Shown: positions 53,898 to 62,323 of the stretch, piece after piece | Layout of the letters: each line of letters starts with the position of its first letter | Numbering within the stretch: position 1 is the first letter of the stretch | Source of the DNA: Ralstonia mojiangensis | Lineage (GTDB): Bacteria; Pseudomonadota; Gammaproteobacteria; Burkholderiales; Burkholderiaceae | Length of the DNA: 64,000 nucleotides | Assembly (NCBI RefSeq): GCF_023955645.1 | Contig: NZ_JAMXHU010000002.1 | Span: forward strand, 496,001-560,000 | Direction of reading: 5' to 3' | Notes under the pieces: model-generated | What the model was told of the DNA's origin: nothing | The model's database searches: none | The model's input: the letters and a program-made list of their open reading frames with translations, nothing else | Program-made: the position numbers and the translations under genes

Positions 53898-54282
53898 GGG
53901 CTGACGTTAGAGAAAGACGCGGTCGTGGTCTGACCGGTCGCCCACTGCTTATGCGAGTTTTGTGCCATGCAGCATCCAGTGGCTTGCTGGGCTGCACCGC
54001 GGGCGATTGATTGCCTGGGCGCTGCCCGTGGGCGAGGCGTGCGCTGCCGGATGCGGGCATCAGTCGCTTGGAGTTGGTGCGGGCCGCACCGATTTGGAAC
54101 GCCCTGCCCCATCCGTCGATACCCCAAGCGCAATAGCGCGAGCCGCAGTGCATTGCGCCGAAGCCGTCTTGCGTGCAGCGCAGGTTTGGTGCGCCCGACC
54201 GGCTTGTTCATGGCGCGAAGCCATGGGGATTTTCAAGAACTCTCAACAGCCCCGCCCTTGCCTTGACGCGCGCTGAGGCGAC
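53898..54282. other. Intergenic region with GntR operator
   Basis: 385 bp between the divergent GntR operon and the GH30 gene. It contains the GGTCTGACC operator near the GntR start. The rest looks like noncoding or degraded sequence; I see no gene or conserved structure in it. No PIP box lies before the GH30 gene. Confidence 0.45.
53926..53936. promoter_or_regulatory. FadR/GntR-type operator
   Basis: TGGTCTGACCG, with GGTC and GACC arms around one T. FadR-subfamily GntR operators are typically TGGTNNGACC-like, so this fits autoregulation of the GntR gene at 53897. Confidence 0.6.
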
Positions 54283-56403
54283 ATGGGATACCGCGTGTGC
54301 AAAACGGCGCACCCCACTTTCGTAGGGGGTGGCTGCCCGCGTAACCCATCCAAAAAAATGAGCCCAGACATGTCGTTGACGACGAGAACAACGCGCGCGC
54401 CGCAAGACCCGCATCCACACCTCGCGCGGAGCATGGTGATCGGTTTGCTGAGCCTGGGGCTGGCGGCCTGCGGCGGTGGCGGCGACACGCCAGCAGACTC
54501 GTCCACTGCCGCAACGACTGCACCAGTCGCAACGTCGAGCCCAGGGGCCAGCCCAGCACCAACGCCCGCGCCGACGACTACTACGCCGACGACGCCAACA
54601 CCGGCCCCAGCGCCCGCGCCTGCACCCTCGCCTGCGCCAACCACGCCCACCCCGACAATCACTTGGCTGACCCCCGCATCGATCGCGTGGGGCACGGCGC
54701 TCAGCGCGGCGCAGTTGAACGCGACCGCCAATGTGCCCGGTACCTTCACGTATTCGCCGGCAATCGGGACCAAGCCGGAGGTCGGCACGCAGACCCTGTC
54801 GGTGACATTCACGCCGCAGGACACGACCAAATACGCCAGCACCACCACCGTGCGCACGCTGACCGTCAACAAGGCCGAGCCGCCCGTGCGGTGGGACTTG
54901 CCTGCTACCGTGACGCAGAGCTCGGCGCTGACGCCTGCGCAGGTCTCCACCGTGCCCTATGCGCTGTATGGCATTCAGGGCACTGTGGACCCGGCGTCTT
55001 ACACCACCGCTGATGGCGCACCGCTGAGCGCCGCCACCACCAGCACGGCCGGCAGCGTGATCCTGCAGGCGACGTTCGTACCGCGGGACAGCGCGCACTA
55101 CCGCACGGCCCTGGTCAGCACGGCGCTCACCATCAAGCCCGCCGCTGCGGCCGCCGCCATCAACTTTGGCAGCGCGAAACAAACCATCCAGGGGTTCGGC
55201 GGATCGGCGGCCTGGTACTACAGCAAGATGGCGGACGACCGTCTGAACGCGCTGTTCGGCACCAGCCTGACCGACAGCCTTGGGCTGTCCATCCTGCGGC
55301 TGCGCATTGCGCCCGCTGAATGGAACACCACAACGCAGACCGCCGACACCACGCAGTGGACAGCCGAGCTTGAGAACGGCGCCGCCGCCCAGGCACGCGG
55401 TGCGCTCGTCTTTGCATCGCCGTGGACGCCGCCGGCCAGCATGAAGATCGTCAACACCACCCGCAGCAACCCGCTCTACAGCGGGCGCCTGGACCCGGCG
55501 CGCTACGCCGACTACGCCAAGTACCTGAACAGCTACATCCGCTATGCTGCAACGCGCAACGTGAGGCTCTACGCCGTATCCCTGCAGAACGAACCGGACT
55601 GGGACCCCGCGACCTATGAATCCTGCCTCTGGAGCCCCGACGACATGCGCGCCTGGACTGCCGCCCAAGGCGCGGCGGCCGTGGCCGGCACCACGACCAA
55701 GCTGATGGCACCGGAATCGTTCTACTTTTCTCAAGCCACGGCGGACACGCTGCTGGGCGATGCCAATGCGGCCGCCAACGTCTCGATCATTGGCGGCCAC
55801 CTGTACGGCGGCGTGCCCGCGTATCCGGCGTCAGCCCGGAGGTTGGGCAAGGACGTCTGGATGACCGAACACTTCCTGGATTCTGTGAACAAGGCCGACA
55901 ACAAGACGGCCTGGCAGACCAGCATTGACGATGCCATTGCCATTGCAAAGGAGATCCACGACGGCTTTACGCTGGGGCAGTACAACGCGTACGTCTACTG
56001 GTGGCTGGTCAACTCCAACGATGCCCAACCCACCGGCCTGATCGGCTCCGACAACAAGCCCACCTACTTCGGCATTGGCCTGAAGCACTTTGCGTATTTC
56101 ATCCGCCCGGGCTACGTGCGCTACGACACGACAACACTGCCGCAGAAGGGCGTGCGTGTTTCTGCGTTCGGCACGCCTACGGGCGCCGCCGACAACAAGG
56201 CCGTGGTGGTGCTGGTGAACGAGAACGCCACGGACGTGACCCTGACGACGTCGGTCAACTCTGCAGGGCGCACGGTGACCAGCCTGACGCCGTACCGGAC
56301 GACGGCGAGTGCCACGTTTGAGCAGCAGGCGCCCGTGGCCGTGAGTGGGAACACGTTCACGGTGACGCTGCCGGCGAAGAGCGTTACTACGTTGGTGAAC
56401 TAG
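54283..56403 (+). CDS. GH30 (xylanase-type) glycoside hydrolase lipoprotein
   Basis: 706-residue predicted lipoprotein. The hydrophobic core ends in the lipobox LAAC (about residue 64), followed by a long Thr/Pro/Ala linker and two Ig-like domains (about 125-205 and 205-290). From about residue 295 there is a glycoside hydrolase family 30 catalytic domain of the glucuronoxylanase type (GSAKQTIQGFGGSAAWYY). The acid/base Glu is in SLQNEPDW (about 437) and the nucleophile in WMTEHF (about 529); a beta-domain with LVNENATDVT closes it. It would cleave plant glucuronoxylan. ATG 54283 has GAGG just upstream; later Mets at 54358 and 54370 are alternatives. Confidence 0.85.
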   Translation: MGYRVCKTAHPTFVGGGCPRNPSKKMSPDMSLTTRTTRAPQDPHPHLARSMVIGLLSLGLAACGGGGDTPADSSTAATTAPVATSSPGASPAPTPAPTTTTPTTPTPAPAPAPAPSPAPTTPTPTITWLTPASIAWGTALSAAQLNATANVPGTFTYSPAIGTKPEVGTQTLSVTFTPQDTTKYASTTTVRTLTVNKAEPPVRWDLPATVTQSSALTPAQVSTVPYALYGIQGTVDPASYTTADGAPLSAATTSTAGSVILQATFVPRDSAHYRTALVSTALTIKPAAAAAAINFGSAKQTIQGFGGSAAWYYSKMADDRLNALFGTSLTDSLGLSILRLRIAPAEWNTTTQTADTTQWTAELENGAAAQARGALVFASPWTPPASMKIVNTTRSNPLYSGRLDPARYADYAKYLNSYIRYAATRNVRLYAVSLQNEPDWDPATYESCLWSPDDMRAWTAAQGAAAVAGTTTKLMAPESFYFSQATADTLLGDANAAANVSIIGGHLYGGVPAYPASARRLGKDVWMTEHFLDSVNKADNKTAWQTSIDDAIAIAKEIHDGFTLGQYNAYVYWWLVNSNDAQPTGLIGSDNKPTYFGIGLKHFAYFIRPGYVRYDTTTLPQKGVRVSAFGTPTGAADNKAVVVLVNENATDVTLTTSVNSAGRTVTSLTPYRTTASATFEQQAPVAVSGNTFTVTLPAKSVTTLVN

Positions 56404-56559
56404 GGGGTGGGAGGAGGCGGAGGCTTGCTTAGCGCTCGCGTAGGGCGGTCTACTAACAGCCCCTGGTGTCCGGTGTGCACCCAGCTGGCCATACGTCGAA
56501 GGCGGAGCGGCGACGCTATATTGCGTCACCACAAACTGCAGACAACATGATCTGGAATC

Positions 56560-56920
56560 GTTGGAGGGTACGGCTCAGTTAGTGCGATTGGAGATGGCTT
56601 GCTGGGTGGGGAAGCACTTTTCCTTGTTGAACCTCTCGACCTTCTGCGTAACGGGTTTCCGCCAACAGCTCCGCCCACCGCAGTTGCCAAAGCGTTGGAC
56701 ACAATATTGCCCAGCGCCTCATCCACGTTCTTGTTGCCAGTCGGGCTAGAGCTAGCAATTGCGCTCGACAACTCATTCAGCTTGCCCGCCGCAAGTGAGC
56801 TCAGCCCAGCGCCTGCACCGGCGGCGAGCGCATTGCCTCCGCCCAGCCCGGCCACCGCTGCCGATGCCTCACCGTTGGCACGGTTGGCCCCGGCAGTTCC
56901 ATCACTGGCGCCGGCTTGTT
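56560..56920 (-). pseudogene. Filamentous haemagglutinin/CdiA C-terminal fragment
   Basis: The minus strand encodes a conserved stretch seen just before the VENN/pretoxin part of haemagglutinins: GGNALAAGAGAGLSSLAAGKL then EALGNIVSNALATAVGGAVGG (here around 56760-56650). After AVGG the match is lost in this frame and continues in another frame as VERFNKEKCF, resembling the NVERFNRQLH motif. There is no start, no upstream haemagglutinin gene and no toxin or immunity module, so this is a frameshifted leftover. Confidence 0.6.
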
Positions 56921-56937
56921 GGCCATCTTCCTCGGTA

Positions 56938-56962
56938 ATAAAAAGGGGCGCCAATGCGCCCC
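56938..56962 (-). terminator. Terminator of the TIM-barrel lipoprotein gene
   Basis: Read on the minus strand: GGGGCGC, ATTG loop, GCGCCCC, then a T run. Strong Rho-independent hairpin just past the stop of the lipoprotein gene. Confidence 0.85.
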
Positions 56963-56974
56963 TCCAACCCACCG

Positions 56975-58276
56975 TTACAGCGCTGCAACGCCACCCGACG
57001 TCAGGTACTGACCGAAGAGGCGCGCAAACTGGCCGCCGTCGGTGTTGATGTTCGTCGAATAGGTACCGCCGCCGCCAAACACAATGGCAAAGGTATGCAT
57101 GCCGCCGTACTCCCACGTGTTGCGCAGCATGTAGTCAACGTGGTTGTCTCGGTAGTGCCCGGGCGTGCCGCCAGGGGTGTCGGAAGGCACACCCAACGGC
57201 GTTTGCCACCAAAGGATTGGCAGCCCGTTGCCCAGCGCGTCACGATAGGCCGAGTACGAGTTCTGCTGCTGGTGGAAATTGGGCGTGTTGACGTTGTTTT
57301 CGTCCAGGTAGAACGGACCACTGCGGCCCATGCATTCTCCAACGGCCGCGGCTTCAAGGCAGCCGGCGTCGCGGTCGCTTGTCTGCGCCACGATGAAATC
57401 GGCACGATCCGCGCCAACGAGCTGCATTTGCTTTGCGAACACGTCTGGCGTGGCATTCCAGAATGCCGGGGGAAAGCCAATCAACGCCTTGGGCGCATGC
57501 CAACGCGCCATCGACACCAGACAGCTGCCGATGTTGGCGGCGGTGTTCGCCATCCAACTGCATTCCGGCTGGTTATTGAGCACGGCAGGCATTTGCGTCA
57601 TGTCGTGGTTGGGCGCCTGCGCATAGACGTAAGGCCAAAAGTCCGGCTCAAGGTTGACCAGCACCGCGGTGTCGAGCTCGTTGATGCGGTCATACATCGT
57701 CCGCACTTGCGACCAGTAGTCATTCATGAAGCTCGCATCGCTGATGCCGCTCAGATTACTGTCGCCGCGCTGGGCCATCTGGTAGAGCGTGAACATCGGG
57801 GTCGCGCCATAGCTGATGGCGTTCTTGGCCTGATAGGTCACGTATGCGCCGGTGGGGCTGTTCCACGAAGTCCAGGCGCCTGACCCAACGCCTACGAGGT
57901 AGACGTCGACAATGTCAGGACGAATGCCCTGGGCCTGCATATCAGCGATGGACTGCCCCGAACCCAAGCCGATCTGCACACGCCCCGTTCTGCCCATCTT
58001 GCTGAGAATCGCGGCGGAAGCGTTGGTGTCCGTACCCATGACCCGCTTAACGTCGCCAGCGCCGGAGCCGGTGCCCGTTTGTGGCGTGCCTGGTGCGCTG
58101 CCACTACTGCTTTGCGTTGTCGTGCCGCTGGTGGATGCATCATCGCTTCCGCCGCAGCCGAATAAGGCAAGAGCCATCAAAGCTGCCGCCACATGCCGAT
58201 GAGAGAACAGACTGCGAGTTCCGCGCGCGTGCATTTCTTGCCGATGCGTGTCCGCTGCCACACTACCGTTTGTCAT
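56975..58276 (-). CDS. Lipoprotein of unknown function, probable TIM-barrel
   Basis: 433-residue predicted lipoprotein. The long n-region and hydrophobic core end in the lipobox FGC (about Cys41), followed by a Ser/Thr/Gly linker. From about residue 80 the sequence has the alternating beta/alpha feel of a (beta/alpha)8 hydrolase: KTLRPDIVDVYLVGVG, LEPDFWPYVYAQ, ALIGFPPAFWNATPDVFAKQM and LPILWWQTPLG. Family not recognised. A GAGG ribosome site supports the 58276 start; Met 58234 is an alternative. Sits between the GH30 gene and the candidate effector. Confidence 0.65.
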   Translation of the reverse strand: MTNGSVAADTHRQEMHARGTRSLFSHRHVAAALMALALFGCGGSDDASTSGTTTQSSSGSAPGTPQTGTGSGAGDVKRVMGTDTNASAAILSKMGRTGRVQIGLGSGQSIADMQAQGIRPDIVDVYLVGVGSGAWTSWNSPTGAYVTYQAKNAISYGATPMFTLYQMAQRGDSNLSGISDASFMNDYWSQVRTMYDRINELDTAVLVNLEPDFWPYVYAQAPNHDMTQMPAVLNNQPECSWMANTAANIGSCLVSMARWHAPKALIGFPPAFWNATPDVFAKQMQLVGADRADFIVAQTSDRDAGCLEAAAVGECMGRSGPFYLDENNVNTPNFHQQQNSYSAYRDALGNGLPILWWQTPLGVPSDTPGGTPGHYRDNHVDYMLRNTWEYGGMHTFAIVFGGGGTYSTNINTDGGQFARLFGQYLTSGGVAAL

Positions 58277-58596
58277 TTCCCGACCTCGTCAATTTTCATG
58301 CTTATTTGAGAAAGCACCCGACTCAGCGGCACCTTCGCGCTGAGGGGCATCGCGGCCCGGCAAAGCAATCCGCTTGCGCCGGCGCCTTTTGCCTACATGC
58401 GTGCTATCACGCTGAATCAAATTAGCATCCGAGCGCGCGCTTAAAGATGACCATGAGGAAAGTTGAAGGTCCGAATCGCGCCGTTTACGGGCCGTTCGAA
58501 TGGGCCAGCGTGAAGTGAATTGCCTCGCTGTTTGAGGAGGCCTGTTGGCGCCAGTCGCTCTGCGTTGCGACTGGGCAGGTATGGGGAACCTCTTGC

Positions 58597-58621
58597 TTCG
58601 CACACGACTTCGTTGCTTCGC
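58597..58621 (+). promoter_or_regulatory. PIP/hrpII box
   Basis: TTCGC, exactly 15 bases, TTCGC (58597-58601 and 58617-58621). This is the HrpB-responsive hrpII/PIP consensus used by Ralstonia type III secretion genes (TTCG-N16-TTCG). A YANNRT -10 box (CAGCAT, 58654-58659) follows 32 bp later, which is the functional distance. The following gene is the candidate effector at 58691. Confidence 0.85.
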
Positions 58622-58653
58622 CAGCCGGCGGGGCGGGCGTCTTGCCTGCGTGG

Positions 58654-58659
58654 CAGCAT
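58654..58659 (+). promoter_or_regulatory. hrp-type -10 box
   Basis: CAGCAT matches the YANNRT element expected 30-32 bases downstream of a PIP box. Transcription would start about 10 bases later, giving a leader of about 20-25 nt to ATG 58691. Confidence 0.7.
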
Positions 58660-58690
58660 CGGCTGCCAATCATGCTTTGCGAACCCCCGT

Positions 58691-59902
58691 ATGGACACCA
58701 AGTTCAACCATGTGCCGCATGATCCAGCTGCATACGCAGAGCTGCATCAGAGAGTCAGCGGCCTGCAGCTGGAACAGGACGCGAGTGCCGCAAGGCAGCC
58801 TGCCTCAACGGATTCACCGCAGCGCTCTACGCGCGTGCTGCAGCGCCCCGACGGCATGCCGGCTGCGCGGCGCGCGGGAACCAGTTCACACGCCGATGGG
58901 CCCATGCGCCGCCGCGCACCCTTGCCGAGACGCCCGATCAGCGCCACGGCGCCGAGCAGCAGCCGTGCGACCGTTGGGGAAGCATCGTCGTCTCGGCAGA
59001 GCCCGCCCGGTTCTCCGGCGTTGCCAGAAGGGCCACATCGGTCGGTGTATCCGGCTGCTGAGTTCTCGCACTTCAGGAGTATCGCTACGGTTGTCGGGGC
59101 CATGTATGAGCGCCCGCCCGCTGCCTATGGCATTCCGCCGGATATCAAGTACGCACCGATGGCGGAGCCCATGGTCCGTTGCAGCGATGGTGCCGTCCGG
59201 CGGTTCCCGCGCGCGGAGGGTGACAATGACCGCTACTTCTCGCAGTTGGGGAAGGGGCAGATCTACGACATTCCCGCCAAATACGTCACCAAGCGCATTG
59301 GGGGCATCAACCTGGCCGCCGATGCCAAGCACGCAGCGTTTGAGGTGAACGGCAATACGGTCAGCCCCATTCAAGTCGGCTGGCAATTCAAGGCCTATCC
59401 GCTTGGGAACGGCAAGGTGGTGGTGCCGCAGCCGGGTTTTCGGGATTGCACGGGCGCCTGCGAACTGATGATGCTGTTTGACCACGGGCACATCAACCGC
59501 GACACCGCCCACGGTTACGAAGCAGCCCTTGGCAAGACCCGTGAAACCGCCAACCTGATGGCTTCGCTACACCACCAGACTGGATGGACCCCGATCCTGG
59601 TGGAGCACGACCTCAACTACAAGACGGGCCTGTTTGGCGCCGCGCACCCGAGCCGCAAACAGGCGTGGCGGGATCTTGCGAGCAAGATCAATGACATGGG
59701 GCCATGCATGCTCCGAAAGAACGGGCACATGGTGATGCTGGACGGCATTCGGGAAGCGAACGGACAGTTTCATCTGTCGATACGCGACCCGTTTCACGGC
59801 ACGGCCGTTGAGTTTCGCGATACGGCCAAGTTCTTTACCGACCAGTTCGGTACGCCCGACCGCGCGCATATTGAAGCCGTATTTTTGAAGCGGCCGACGT
59901 GA
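58691..59902 (+). CDS. Papain-like candidate type III effector
   Basis: 403 residues, no signal peptide. The first ~135 residues are disordered, rich in Ser, Pro, Arg and Ala, as in type III secretion N-termini. The C-terminal ~150 residues carry a papain-fold Cys-His-Asp pattern: Gln247 then Cys253 (PQPGFRDCTGACELMML; the Gln-to-Cys spacing of six equals that of papain), His346 (NGHMVMLDGI) and Asp366 (SIRDPFHGTA). Start ATG 58691 was chosen because it lies just after the PIP box and -10 element; upstream in-frame codons are not preceded by the promoter. A match to a named Rip family is not made here; a transglutaminase or cysteine protease activity is possible. Confidence 0.75.
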   Translation: MDTKFNHVPHDPAAYAELHQRVSGLQLEQDASAARQPASTDSPQRSTRVLQRPDGMPAARRAGTSSHADGPMRRRAPLPRRPISATAPSSSRATVGEASSSRQSPPGSPALPEGPHRSVYPAAEFSHFRSIATVVGAMYERPPAAYGIPPDIKYAPMAEPMVRCSDGAVRRFPRAEGDNDRYFSQLGKGQIYDIPAKYVTKRIGGINLAADAKHAAFEVNGNTVSPIQVGWQFKAYPLGNGKVVVPQPGFRDCTGACELMMLFDHGHINRDTAHGYEAALGKTRETANLMASLHHQTGWTPILVEHDLNYKTGLFGAAHPSRKQAWRDLASKINDMGPCMLRKNGHMVMLDGIREANGQFHLSIRDPFHGTAVEFRDTAKFFTDQFGTPDRAHIEAVFLKRPT

Positions 59903-60015
59903 ACGCACGGGCCGCAGAAGCGGTCAGGAAAACCGGCCCGCAAGTCGAGTGCGTTGAACTGATGAAGAGGCGGAGACTGGCTTGGCTCGAGCGCGCCTGA
60001 AGCGCTGCCTCTGTT

Positions 60016-60090
60016 GGCATTCCCGCCCGTCACGGGAATGCGTCAATCTGTTGTTATTGGTTGTAGCCACGCCGCTCTATGGCGCAGAGC
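60016..60090 (-). repeat. Shared 3' block, copy A
   Basis: Hairpin GCATTCCCG/CGGGAATGC, then GCGTCAATCTGTTGTTATTGG and, read on the minus strand, the codons for LCAIERRGYNQ and a stop. The same DNA block (hairpin, the TTGTTATTGG stretch and the coding tail) recurs at 60607 and 62613. In copy A the upstream coding reads open for about 35 codons without a recognisable gene. Confidence 0.75.
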
Positions 60091-60130
60091 ACTTCCCCTA
60101 CTTGAGCGTTGGCGAGATGGCCGTTTTCTG
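60052..60130 (-). pseudogene. Orphan C-terminal tail (AIERRGYNQ)
   Basis: The minus strand encodes EVLCAIERRGYNQ and a stop, the same tail as the two genes downstream, but the reading upstream (STVGDSENGHLANAQVG) shows no ribosome site or homology and soon overlaps the tautomerase gene's leader. I interpret it as a leftover of a lost gene. Confidence 0.5.
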
Positions 60131-60231
60131 AATCCCCCACTGTGGAAATTGGCGTTGGCCCAGGGGGCTGCGGCTTGCATCACAATCTGTGCCGCACTCC
60201 CCCAACAACCGCCGTGCAGCACGGCCCCGCC

Positions 60232-60600
60232 ATGCCCCATCTCACGCTTGAATACTCCGCCAACCTCAACACCTTTGACGCCAAAGCGACGCTGCTCGCC
60301 GTCAACACAGCCCTTGCTGCGACCGGGCATTTTGTTGAGGCCGACATCAAAAGCCGAAGCCACCGGTGCGACACGTTTGCCGTGGGCACCTCCAGCGCGC
60401 CGCGCGCATTCGTACACGCTGATCTCGCGATCCTGAGCGGGCGACCGCTGGAGACGCGGCGCGAACTGTCGGCAAGCGTGTTGGCGGTCTTGCAAGCGCA
60501 GTGCAGCGCGCCGGCAGGCGTGCACCTTCAGCTTTCTGTGCAGGTGCTTGAAATTGAGCGCGAGTCGTATGCGAAGGTGAGCATCGAGGCGCACGGTTGA
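60232..60600 (+). CDS. CHMI-family tautomerase, paralogue
   Basis: 122-residue protein starting MPHLTLEYS, with the N-terminal proline expected as the catalytic base of the tautomerase superfamily after Met removal. Segments FVEADIKSRSHRCDTFAVG and SGRPLETRRELSASVL match the CHMI layout, as in the gene at 28612. No ribosome site stands out. It lies among genes of unknown function, so its substrate is not clear from context. Confidence 0.7.
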   Translation: MPHLTLEYSANLNTFDAKATLLAVNTALAATGHFVEADIKSRSHRCDTFAVGTSSAPRAFVHADLAILSGRPLETRRELSASVLAVLQAQCSAPAGVHLQLSVQVLEIERESYAKVSIEAHG

Positions 60601-60606
60601 TCGATT

Positions 60607-60690
60607 GACGCCCCGCCCGTCTCGGGAGCGCGTCAATCTGTTGTTATTGGCTGTAGCCACGCCGCTCTATGGCGGAGAGTGCTTCCCACG
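60607..60690 (-). repeat. Shared 3' block, copy B
   Basis: Inverted repeat ATTGACGC/GCGTCAAT with CCCG/CGGG inside, then CTGTTGTTATTGGCTGTAGC. Read on the minus strand it encodes EALSAIERRGYSQ and stop. The hairpin arms differ from copies A and C but the rest is almost identical. Confidence 0.75.
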
Positions 60691-60710
60691 TTTCAGGATT
60701 GATCTCGCAA

Positions 60711-61196
60711 TCAAGAATGCCCAGACACCACAGTGAGCTGCCCGCTGCTGTTACGGGCGACAAAGACGTAATGCGGGTCCGGTAGCTCGGGAAGCAAGAT
60801 GGGCGTCTCTTTCCGGGCATCGTCTTTCGAGAACGTCGGAGAGTCGAAGTCAAAGTCGTAGTTCATCGAGATATCGAATGTGGCGTCTCCAGTGTTTGGG
60901 ACGATGGTGATGCCCCATACAGCCATGCGCGCACCTTCGCGTTGCGACATGTCGTGCTGGCGCCAGAACTCCGGAATGACGGTTCGCGAGTAGTCCTCGG
61001 CCATGGCGACAGCGTCTGGCATTGCGGCCCATATGTCGGGCAACAACGCGTCTGCTTTATCCGCACACTGGTGGCAAGCGATGTGATGCCGGCAGACGAC
61101 CCAAACCAGCCTGGTAGCGATTTGATATTCCGACCGGAAGTTGCCATTGCGGTCGGCATAGGTGCCGAGTGGGCTTTCTTTCAGTGAAGGGGTCAT
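60711..61196 (-). CDS. Protein of unknown function with a frameshifted C-terminal tail
   Basis: 161 residues ending ...GQLTVVSGHS. In the +1 frame immediately after VVSG the reading continues GILDCEINPETWEALSAIERRGYSQ (by its edges), the shared tail found on the gene at 62652. A single extra base near 60720 therefore seems to have shortened the protein by about 24 residues; the intact form would be about 184. There is a His/Cys cluster near the N-terminus (CRHHIACHQCAD), possibly metal-binding. Family not recognised. 29 bp downstream of the membrane-protein gene, so likely in its operon. Confidence 0.6.
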   Translation of the reverse strand: MTPSLKESPLGTYADRNGNFRSEYQIATRLVWVVCRHHIACHQCADKADALLPDIWAAMPDAVAMAEDYSRTVIPEFWRQHDMSQREGARMAVWGITIVPNTGDATFDISMNYDFDFDSPTFSKDDARKETPILLPELPDPHYVFVARNSSGQLTVVSGHS

Positions 61197-61225
61197 GTGC
61201 GAACGGAGCCTGGATAGCGCGACGG

Positions 61226-62257
61226 CTAACGAAGAGGCCTGCCGATTCTGGTGTGTCGATCAAAGGAGTAGACGTGCTCTCGCGGCTGTTCTGAACACCG
61301 GCCTACCAGCCTGCCAGGAAACTCTCTTTTGCCGTCGGCCAAGTGGACGGTCTCACCGCAGACAGCGCATTTGGCTGAGTAGCGCACCAGCCGCAGCACG
61401 CGATACGGCTCCTCGTCGGCGGGACGCTCTCGGGCTAGTTCAAGTTGAACATTCAGTTCAGTGAAGCCGACCATTACATCCGGCGCCATGATGAGGCGAA
61501 GGTCTGCCAAGTCGGAGAAGGGCTTCAGTATCGAGTAGCCAAACCAAGACACCATCAAGGCGAACACCACCCAGACAACGACGTCTTTGGCGGACGATGA
61601 CACCCTCGGGTTGTTCAGGGTGAGCCAAGTCAGCAGCAGTGCGGCGCCCACGGCTAGGAGCACGACAACACCGAAAGCGATGAAGCTTGTGCGCCGCCAC
61701 CCTTTTAAGGGAAATCCTTTCTTGAACAGCGGACGCGCCCAGAACGCCGGCCGCAACGTTAGCTCTTGGACGTAAGTGACCTCCCCCGGCAGAGGCGTTA
61801 CGACCGGGTTGTCGCTCTGGGGCAGCGACAAGAACTCAATGCCATATTCCGAGTTATTGCCCGCCCCTCCTGCGCCCCGCGTCTTTGTTGGCCACGCGTA
61901 GATATTGGCGCCCGCTTGCCGTGCTACGTCTTGAATGCCCGTTCGGCGCTCTTCAAGTAGCTGCTCCAGCGACTTCCACACCTTCGACAGCCATGCGGTT
62001 GCGCCGTCCGGCCCGACCTTCTGGTCGACTAAGCCGGCGATGTTCGCCGAGTTGTACTTGGCAATCGGCTGCCCCTTTTCGAGCCGTTCCAACGATGCTT
62101 GCGCGAGAGCCCGAGCCACGGCGAGCGCTTTGGTCTCGCGATCGAACTGCTGATGGAATGCCAGGAAGGCTTGGAGCGCGGCGACCTGCTGTGCCCGCCC
62201 CGCCTCCAACTCGTTGATTTCAAAGCCGGAATTTCCCTGCACCAGTGTTTCGTTCAT
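61226..62257 (-). CDS. Membrane protein with C-terminal Cys/His cluster
   Basis: 343 residues. The N-terminal ~150 residues are helical and soluble, the middle has two close transmembrane helices (TSFIAFGVVVLLAVGAALLLTWLTL and VVVWVVFALMVSWFGYSIL), and the C-terminus has AKCAVCGETVHL then RCSEQPREHVYSFDRHT, a candidate zinc ribbon facing the cytosol. Family not recognised. Start at 62257 is uncertain because no ribosome site precedes it; upstream codons to 62344 are open. Followed closely by the tail-bearing unknown gene. A membrane-linked defence or signalling role is possible but unproven. Confidence 0.6.
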   Translation of the reverse strand: MNETLVQGNSGFEINELEAGRAQQVAALQAFLAFHQQFDRETKALAVARALAQASLERLEKGQPIAKYNSANIAGLVDQKVGPDGATAWLSKVWKSLEQLLEERRTGIQDVARQAGANIYAWPTKTRGAGGAGNNSEYGIEFLSLPQSDNPVVTPLPGEVTYVQELTLRPAFWARPLFKKGFPLKGWRRTSFIAFGVVVLLAVGAALLLTWLTLNNPRVSSSAKDVVVWVVFALMVSWFGYSILKPFSDLADLRLIMAPDVMVGFTELNVQLELARERPADEEPYRVLRLVRYSAKCAVCGETVHLADGKREFPGRLVGRCSEQPREHVYSFDRHTRIGRPLR

Positions 62258-62323
62258 GGTTGGAGAGTGTTTTTTGCGCCCGGCCGCTCCTAGCCTGACC
62301 TCGTCATTCACACGGAGGTCGAC

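Larger units (their letters stand above)
56404..56974. other. Region with a degraded haemagglutinin fragment
   Basis: 571 bp between the GH30 gene and the convergent TIM-barrel lipoprotein gene. It holds the haemagglutinin remnant (minus strand, about 56560-56920) and the terminator of the lipoprotein gene at 56938-56962. Nothing else is supported. Confidence 0.7.
58277..58690. other. Promoter region with hrp-type PIP box
   Basis: 414 bp between the divergent lipoprotein and candidate effector genes. The last 100 bases hold the PIP box and -10 element. Upstream of that I see no gene or structure. The nearer part of the frame reads as open but lies upstream of the promoter and so is not coding. 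Confidence 0.6.
59903..60231. other. Intergenic region with shared-tail remnant
   Basis: 329 bp between the candidate effector stop and the tautomerase gene. It contains copy A of the shared-tail block (60016-60130, minus strand). Nothing else recognisable is seen. Confidence 0.6.

Noticed and set aside
54300..54345. PIP box before the GH30 gene
   Set aside because: Only one TTCG is present; there is no second half-site at the needed distance and no -10 element.
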